Assembly (NCBI GenBank): GCA_032622095.1 | Contig: CP136069.1 | Coordinates: 41,022,194-41,086,193 of the forward strand | DNA from: Siphonodentalium dalli | Taxonomy: Eukaryota > Mollusca > Scaphopoda > Gadilida > Siphonodentaliidae | Length of the DNA stretch: 64,000 nucleotides | Direction: 5' to 3' | Shown: positions 57,628-64,000 of the stretch, piece after piece | Layout of the letters: each line of letters starts with the position of its first letter | Numbering within the stretch: position 1 is the first letter of the stretch | Made by a program: the position numbers and the translations under genes | Notes under the pieces: generated by a model | What the model was told of the DNA's origin: nothing | The model's input: the letters and a program-made list of their open reading frames with translations, nothing else | The model's database searches: none

Positions 57628-57841
57628 AAGCCTTGAAATAGGGTGTCTGTCATTTGCAGAATGAGGTCCCCAGAGGGTGAATTTAGTGATGCTACCCCGC
57701 ATAGCGGGCTAGCATCACCAAATTCACCCTCTGGGGACCTCATTCTGCTTACACCTCAGCAGAATGAGGTTCCCAGAGGCTCAATTCACCCTCTGGGGAC
57801 CTCATTCTGCAAATGACAGGCACACTATTTCAAGGCTTGAA
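57628..57841. mobile_element. Family D short form
   Basis: CAAGCCTTGAAATAGGGTGT and complement; hairpin 1 complete, hairpin 2 collapsed to GAGGTTCCCAGAGGCTCAAT. Confidence 0.7.
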
Positions 57842-57842
57842 A

Positions 57843-58215
57843 GCAGTCATGATGGCGCCATCCATACCAAATATCATTCAGATCTGATAAACCATGGCTG
57901 AGCAAAGATTTCTAGATAAATAAAGAAGAGTAACTCTAGAATGGAAAATGCAAAAAATATCATTCGTTCCTCATTTTAAAGGAGTCATGATGATGAACCT
58001 CCATACACAATTTCATACAGATCTGATAACCCATGGCTGCGATATCTGCATGGACGGACAAAAATAGTCCAGATTTCCAGATAAATAAAGAAGGATATAA
58101 ACCCTAGAATGGAAAATCCAAAAAACGTTATTTACCCCTGATTTTAAAGCAGTCCAAACCACATTTAATTCAGATCGGATAAGCAATGACTGAGATATCT
58201 GCCATATAAAAAGTC
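57843..58215 (+). repeat. Tandem-like repeat, unit about 130-150 bp
   Basis: CAGATCTGATAA-CCATGGCTG, TTTC-AGATAAATAAAGAAG and CTAGAATGGAAAATCCAAAAA recur three times. Confidence 0.55.
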
Positions 58216-58224
58216 AATCAAGTA

Positions 58225-58364
58225 CAGTAATGCCCTAAATAATCGACCCCTTAACCACAGCAGAATTATGGGTAACTTTTCAGGATTTAGTCGGAAATAT
58301 GGCTTGTTGCTATTCATCGGAAAGCTCTCTGTGGCTAAGGAGTCGATTATTTATGGCATTACTG
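58225..58364. mobile_element. Family F MITE with deleted right arm
   Basis: TA at 58223 and 58365. The left arm is complete and the right arm is reduced to the last 35 or so bases. Confidence 0.7.
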
Positions 58365-58504
58365 TATACCATCCCATATATCTTCGAAAAGTTGGGGTAT
58401 AGATATGACCAATATATATGCAACACCAAGCTTGGCATATTTTGACAGAAATCAACCTAGGACAGTGTGCAACTCATAAGTGCAAATTACTTTATTGAAG
58501 TTAA

Positions 58505-58896
58505 CCCTTTACCCAACAGAACGGCCCTATGCCAATGCATTCTCTTATATATGCGAGTCGACCATAGGTCGCCTCGCATATATAAGAGAATGCATTGGCT
58601 TAACACATTAAAAATTATAAAATTGTTAAAGAATGTAAGAAAAAATGGTAAAAAGTGTTTAAAAAAGATTTTTTTTAGGCCAATGCATTCTCTTATATAT
58701 GCGAGGCGACCTATGGTCGACTCGCATATATAAGAGAATGCATTGGCACAGGGCATAACTGTAACTATCACAATGTGGTCAAGGAGCCGGTTCCAATGAT
58801 ATCCATATGTGTATGGTTCTATTGAGACAGACCGAAGATATTTTAGGCTGTTGAAGCTTTATTTGGCCGGTTTTGGCCGTTTTGTTGGGTAAAGGG
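58505..58896 (-). mobile_element. Family A piggyBac-like MITE, reverse orientation
   Basis: TTAA at 58501-58504 and 58897-58900. The sequence is the reverse complement of the other family A copies. Confidence 0.8.
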
Positions 58897-59014
58897 TTAA
58901 ACAGAGAATCGATATACATAGGTTAAATCAATGTTGCATATCTGAGCAATTAGCAAGAGAAGTTCATGTGTGAGAAGTGTTGATTGCTATTGAAGAGATT
59001 CAGCATGGGTTTCC

Positions 59015-60362
59015 AGGCCTGGCCTTTTAAGGCGGGCGATCGCCCTCGCCCGCCTCCGCCCGCCTGAAATTAAAATAAGGAGGGCGCCTATCGCCCTCCT
59101 CGCGTAAGTATGCCCGGGCAATCTGAGTAGCAACGTTATTTGCCGACATACAAGCACGTGGTACAACTGTCATCTCGTTTTTGTATACACAGTTGTCTCG
59201 CATTATAAGCGCACACGCTTAATTGCATTGCATCATTTGGAACACCGCGCCCTTGACAGTGTAAGTTGTTTACGTCGGAAACTGGCGAGGTGTGCCGATC
59301 GACATTTGCATGTGGTACAATTGTTACTTCGGTTTAGAGTTGTCTTGTTATAGAGTTGTCTCGCATTATTAGCGCACGCGCTTGTTAGTTGTCTTGTTAT
59401 AGAGTTGTCTCGCATTATTAGCGCACGCGCTTGTGTTTTGGTTTTATATGAAAAATGGCAGACGAAACAGGAGAAAAGGGAAATCGGGTGAAATTATCCA
59501 CGTTCGCCACGTGGAACACTCGGGGTGGTGTAATAGGCCACGAATTAAAATTAATACAAAACACACAATATGTCACAAAAATTTGGTGCAAGCTTTGTGC
59601 AAAGCATTTGGTGAAACTGCGTATCGACTCTAGACTAAGGGGAAAAGCTTTAACCGATGTTGAGAGGTACGCAATGGGGACTAACAATGGTGAAATTGTG
59701 AATAATCCAGAATGTTGTCTATACTTCGATTGGTGATTTACCCAAATGCCTAAAATAATTAAATTGTAAGTTTTGTGCATAATTTGAGTAAACTCTTTCT
59801 GGGACCAGGGATTTTGAACTTGTGGTATATTTTCAGAATTCTATATCGAAGTATTTCTTGTTATCGGTACCTACATGACCAGGTGTGAAAGAGGGAGTGG
59901 AATGACAATACACGGATCAAATATTTTTTTTTACATTTATTAGATTTTATAGAGTGTTTGAATGTAGTTCCCCACACGAAAATTAACAAAGAGTCTCAGT
60001 GACATAGCATAGTTCATTTGCCGACGGCGGATTACTGCCAAATTTTCTAGTATGTCTTCTGTTCAAATGTATTCAAAGTTAACAAATTGTTGAGGAAAAA
60101 ATGTAGTTTTTTCCCTCAAGAAACACTGAACAAAATCCACCAATATATGCCAGAATCGCTCTCAGGGACACTACATATTAAAAATTTCCCGGGGGAGGAC
60201 CCCCGGACCCCCCTAATCATGAGAGGGGGACACCCCCTCTCAAACTCACCCCCGCTCGCCTCTGATGATGCTTCGCATCATATGGTCAGATAAAATAGCC
60301 CTCCTGGGATAAATTAAGGAGGGCGATCATTGCCCTCCTTCCAATTTCAAAGGGCCAGGCCT
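59015..60362 (+). mobile_element. hAT-like element carrying a host-type N-terminal domain
   Basis: Termini AGGCCTGGCC and GGCCAGGCCT are flanked by GGGTTTCC (59007-59014) and GGGTTTCT (60363-60370), an 8-bp duplication with one mismatch. GAGGGCGAT/ATCGCCCTC repeats lie just inside both ends. The middle holds the frame at 59455-59736. Confidence 0.7.
59455..59736 (+). pseudogene. KIAA1586/ZNF862-like N-terminal fragment
   Basis: A 93-codon frame begins MADETGEKGNRVKLSTFATW and contains W-C-K-L-C-A-K-H. The layout, a K-L-S-T-F-x-x-W start followed by a W-C-x-x-C-x-x-H finger, is that of the N-terminus of KIAA1586/ZNF862/C17orf113-type, hAT-derived proteins. The second half of the finger and the transposase-like region are absent, so it is a truncated remnant or a captured exon. 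Confidence 0.5.
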
Positions 60363-60896
60363 GGGTTTCTCGGTTGATTTAATGTGTGCTGAAAGGGGAA
60401 CTAACATTTTAGCGCACATTCTACGTTTAGCTTCTAAAGTGCACCCAAATTAATAAACTAGATATTCCATTCTATTGGATTTTTAAAAGGTTGATCACGC
60501 ATCAATACATATGAGAAAATATATTGTAAAAGGTTATAGTTTAATTGTATGATACATGTCTAGTATTACAGGTCTGTATGATATTATGATAACAATCTAT
60601 TATATATTTTGAAACTTATGTCTATGTTTATGTATGTGTGTATGTGTCTTATAGACTCGAAAACTGCCGACTGATCTGACTCAAATTTGGTATGTAGGCC
60701 GACTTTGATCCTGGGAACAATATGGGCAGGTAAAATTTCACATGCGACAGTGTCCTTGACCTTCACCTTGCTCATATACCCTCATATAGGCATGTTTCTG
60801 GACCTCGACTGAATTGACCTACTTTGATCCCGGGAACAATATGGGCGCATTGGGCGGGTCCAATTTCACATGCGACTGTATCTTTGACCTTCACTC

Positions 60897-62238
60897 CAGG
60901 GTTTGCGCTGCCGCTTGCCAAATTTGCCAATGGCAAAAAATATTTTCATTTGGCAAAATATTTTGGCAAGTGGATTATTAATTATGGGATGTGAACTATC
61001 TAGTCATAAAACATCATCAAACATGGGTTATTCGTTACGTGAGCCGAATTACAGACAATATAACGGAAAACCATAACAAGAAATCTATCAATTTACGTGT
61101 AGCGCAGTCAGCAGTGTTATGTCGACAGTTATAAGTAATCTTCTTCAGTTTTCACAAAACGGTAATCCCATCTTTCTGTCATAATCAAACAGCTAAGTGA
61201 CCGCAGTTAAAATGTGAGTTGGAAAAAAGCAATGTTTTGTATATTTTTCATTGAGTCTGTTGTAAGTACTTTGTAACATGATCTCAATGTAGATACTGCA
61301 AAAGCTAATTATTAATTTGTTTTAACAGTTAATCCTCCCTTTGTCCGTTTGGATTATGGACGCATGTATTCATTGTAACAGTGCATATTAATGGCGACAT
61401 TATATAGCATGTATTTATGATGTCAGCGTTATATTACCAGCGAATATAATAGGTTAATCAGCCGAATGTGAATGGCAACGGATTAATTTATGGCTCGTTG
61501 ATTTAAACAGTAATACAAGGTGAAATAATATGTATGCTTAATAACTGTGTAGCAACACTAAGGGTACGTTCATACACTGGCAAGTTTTCACGGTATGGTT
61601 TGCAGGCATTTTGTCATAGAAAACGATATGGTGCCATAATATGAATGGAAAAAAGCACATAAAGTGCATCTGTGCCATAATAGCTAACTACATGCGAAGT
61701 AAAATCTCTGTAGATCCACTAGTAACGATGCTACTGGAATTTGCATGTAAAAATCATGCAATTATCTTGCAAAAATTAATCATACAGGTATTTGAAGGCA
61801 AATTCAAGTAGCACTGTTACAAGTGGAACAAGATAAATGTTACTTCTCATGTCTTTCGCCTTAGTAAAGATGCATGTTATGTGCATGTTTCCATTCATAT
61901 TCTGGCACCATGTGGTTTTCTATGATGAAATGCTTGCAAAAACATACCGTGCAAACTTTCCAGCGTATGAACGTACCCTAAACGTAGTTTCCAGGCAGGT
62001 GTCGCTTAGATATTTAATGCTACTTTGATATTTATTAATAATACTAACTTGCTTTTCTAGTAGCTCATATTACCAGTCTGTGGTTAGTTTTTACAGTATT
62101 TAACAAAGATAAAAACACGATGATATCCCCAATTATACGCGCAATTAAATTTGGCAAATATATTTTTAATTTGGCAAAAAATAATTTCATTTGGCAAAAA
62201 TATTGGCAAGAGAAAATTTTCGTCCAGCGCCAACCCTG
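60897..62238. mobile_element. hAT-like element nested in a Helitron
   Basis: Termini CAGGGTTTGCGCTG and CCAGCGCCAACCCTG (complementary). Subterminal TTTGCCAAATTTGCC and CATTTGGCAAAA repeats match the element at 25705-26346. Flanks CTTCACTC and TTCACCTT share TTCAC. It contains another element (61562-61978). Confidence 0.7.
61562..61978. mobile_element. PIF/Harbinger-like MITE with long inverted repeats
   Basis: TAA at 61559-61561 and 61979-61981. Termini GGGTACGTTCATACACTGG and CCAGCGTATGAACGTACCC head inverted arms of roughly 110 bp. It is nested in the hAT-like element. Confidence 0.75.
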
Positions 62239-62521
62239 TTCACCTTGCTCATATACATGTACACTCATATACCGTAGTCATGTTTCTGGACCGATGCTGT
62301 ATATTCTGCCCAGACAGAGGCGATCACAAAGAAATCCCTAAATAGCCCGGACGAAGTCGGGCACATCAGCTAGTATTATTTTTTTGCACAATTCGTGGTT
62401 ATTATTCTTTAAATAATTTAGGTTTGTTTGAGTGAAACAAGTTAAAAAATAAATAAATTTAAGATAAACAGAGCATAAACTCGAAAACTATCAAAACAGT
62501 ATTCCACATTGATATGTGTTA

Positions 62522-63194
62522 GGCCAAAAAAAAAAGTTTTGGTTCTCAGGCCCTGCCACATTGAATAAAAAGGGCCGCATTAGGCCTTTTTATTGCAATG
62601 ACAAAAAAAATTACGAAAAAATAAATTGAAAAAAAAAAAAAAAAAAATTTTTTTTTTTGATTTTATCAACATGTCCATAGCAGATATGTGTTGAATATTA
62701 GTGTGCATTGAGCTCTAACATGTAATGTGTTAAAAAGTGACTTGCAGGTTTACAACATGAAGTAGATGACTACAATTAAGAAAATGATTAGCTGATCCTC
62801 ATGCTCTTCTTACAATTAGTCATTGTGAACAACTTACACTAATTGTAACTTTATACAATTGAAAGGCACAGGACTAAATTCAGGATCACATATTAGAATG
62901 GGGGGGTATCAGTTTTTAGACAACAATAACAGTAGTTAACGTCAGGGGCATTATATATTGTTAGGTAATCCCAGTCATACACTGGTAGTACAATGTCATT
63001 TTTATATAAGACTAAATGAGTTTATATGCATAACAGTTCCCTCTACCTTTCTGGTTATTACTAGACAGAGCAAGGTATCTTTGTCCATGCTTACTATGCG
63101 CAGAAAAAAATAAAAAATAAAAATAAAACCCTCCCTCCCTCATTGATTTGAAGAAAAAAATTGCCTGAGAACCAAAACAAATTTTTTTTTGGCC
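62522..63194. mobile_element. PIF/Harbinger-like element 3
   Basis: TTA at 62519-62521 and 63195-63197. Ends GGCCAAAA...TTTTGGTTCTCAGGC and the complement match element 2. It also shares the GAGGGAGGG tract, here at the right end in complement. The interior is A- and T-run rich. Confidence 0.75.
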
Positions 63195-63271
63195 TTATTA
63201 AAGATGCATAATCCAAATGAATGTTCCAAAATTACTATTTCTTTGACTTCAGGGAGTAAAAAATATTTCAT

Positions 63272-63660
63272 TCGAGTCGAGGAACCCACCCATCAAAGCT
63301 CAGTGATCAGATACTGATTTTTTAAATTTTTTATTGGTCAAGATATGTACTTATTTGTGGCCTGGGAAAAATTTGTCATGGCGATGGTTTCGGACAAAAT
63401 AGTGGATGAAGATGGATAACTCTAAAATCAAGTGGTAATACGGCAAAATTTAGTGATACTCAAGTGATAATATGGCCATATTTCGTTGAACAACATGTTG
63501 ATAAATAAAACTTTTTGGGAAATTATACCATAGTTGACAGTTACTGTAGTTAGCATTATTTTGTTGTAATTAATCTATTCTGATAACTAAGGCGTATTTT
63601 GAAGAAATATTGTTGTAACTTGATGATATGGGGACCGTCTGATCAGATTGAGTACCTTTA
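63272..63660 (+). repeat. Dispersed repeat shared with 2030-2455
   Basis: Shared landmarks in order: TCAAGTGGTAATACGG, ACTCAAGTGATAATA, GAACAACATGTTGATAAATA and ACCGTCTGATCAGATTGAG. Confidence 0.75.
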
Positions 63661-64000
63661 AGAAGAGCTTCCGATTGTAACTGATAAGTTCGTCATTGGA
63701 ATAAATTCAATATTGCAAATCAATTAATCTATCTTTTATAAATGAATTCTACGATAATGCCAAACCTGTCAAATCCCAACAAGAGGTTGCACCATGGGTG
63801 CTGGGATACCCCATGGTGAAAATTGAAATATGGGCAGGTCAGAAACCAAATTGTGAAAAACAATTTGATGAAGGAACAAATTACTTGACAATTCTAACAA
63901 ACGATGGAGGAAATCCAACATTTTCAGATAAAGAAAGAGGGATAACTCTTGAAAAGAAAATGTAAACAATGTCAATGAACCCTCTTTTGAAAGCCCTCAT

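Larger units (their letters stand above)
60596..62373 (+). mobile_element. Non-autonomous Helitron with nested insertions
   Basis: It begins A|TCTATTATATATTTTG and ends with a CCCG...CGGG hairpin (GACGAAGT loop), CACATCAG, then CTAG|T. TC at 5', hairpin plus CTAG at 3' and an A/T insertion site are Helitron hallmarks. A 1.34-kb hAT-like element (60897-62238) interrupts it. Without that it would be about 436 bp. Confidence 0.75.

Noticed and set aside
59418-59780. 120-codon minus-strand frame
   Set aside because: It is the antisense shadow of the zinc-finger-like frame at 59455-59736.

Overview
The window is eukaryotic and repeat-rich. It comes from a marine invertebrate genome, most likely a mollusc and possibly a bivalve; that placement is inference from the style of the sequence. 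The signs are GT-AG introns with tiny exons scattered over tens of kilobases, AT-rich intron sequence, very frequent TACATGTA tracts and many miniature inverted-repeat elements. I see no prokaryotic operons, CRISPR arrays, rRNA or tRNA genes.

Two host genes can be reconstructed from splice sites and reading-frame phase, both on the minus strand. At the left is a type II membrane sulfotransferase-like gene. Its start and membrane anchor lie in an exon at 14903-15050 and nearly all of the enzyme lies in one large terminal exon at 623-1736, so the intron is about 13 kb. From 57008 down to the stop at 26410 lies most of an ODR-4 homologue (ODR4). Eight C-terminal exons join in phase to 310 codons plus a stop, and an upstream exon and a possible 20-nt microexon are also visible. 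The N-terminal exons lie beyond the window or were not found. Its last exon encodes a C-terminal membrane anchor. A third candidate gene starts on the plus strand inside an ODR4 intron (ATG at 54142, second exon at 54693) and appears to carry a one-base frameshift in an A run.

Everything else is intron or intergenic DNA made largely of DNA transposons, mostly non-autonomous. (1) Several families are flanked by TTAA in the manner of piggyBac and share one internal 69-bp hairpin while having different termini. (2) A Tc1/mariner-like TA-flanked MITE has about nine copies. (3) hAT-like elements have 8-bp target duplications, and two carry fossil zinc-finger coding sequence. (4) PIF/Harbinger-like elements have TAA or TTA duplications. 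(5) A small Helitron family ends in hairpin plus CTAG. (6) There is one Tigger/pogo-like element. (7) A very common compound palindrome family (here family D) occurs throughout. Nested insertions are frequent; the best is a Harbinger-like MITE inside a hAT inside a Helitron (60596-62373).

Tandem repeats include a 176-bp array (9035-9735), a roughly 160-bp array (53140-53790), and arrays with a 'GGGCCATAACTC' motif near 2490-3180, 30780-31320, 44450-45305 and 46105-46510. Several segments are duplicated within the window. Most short open reading frames lie in these repeats and are not genes.
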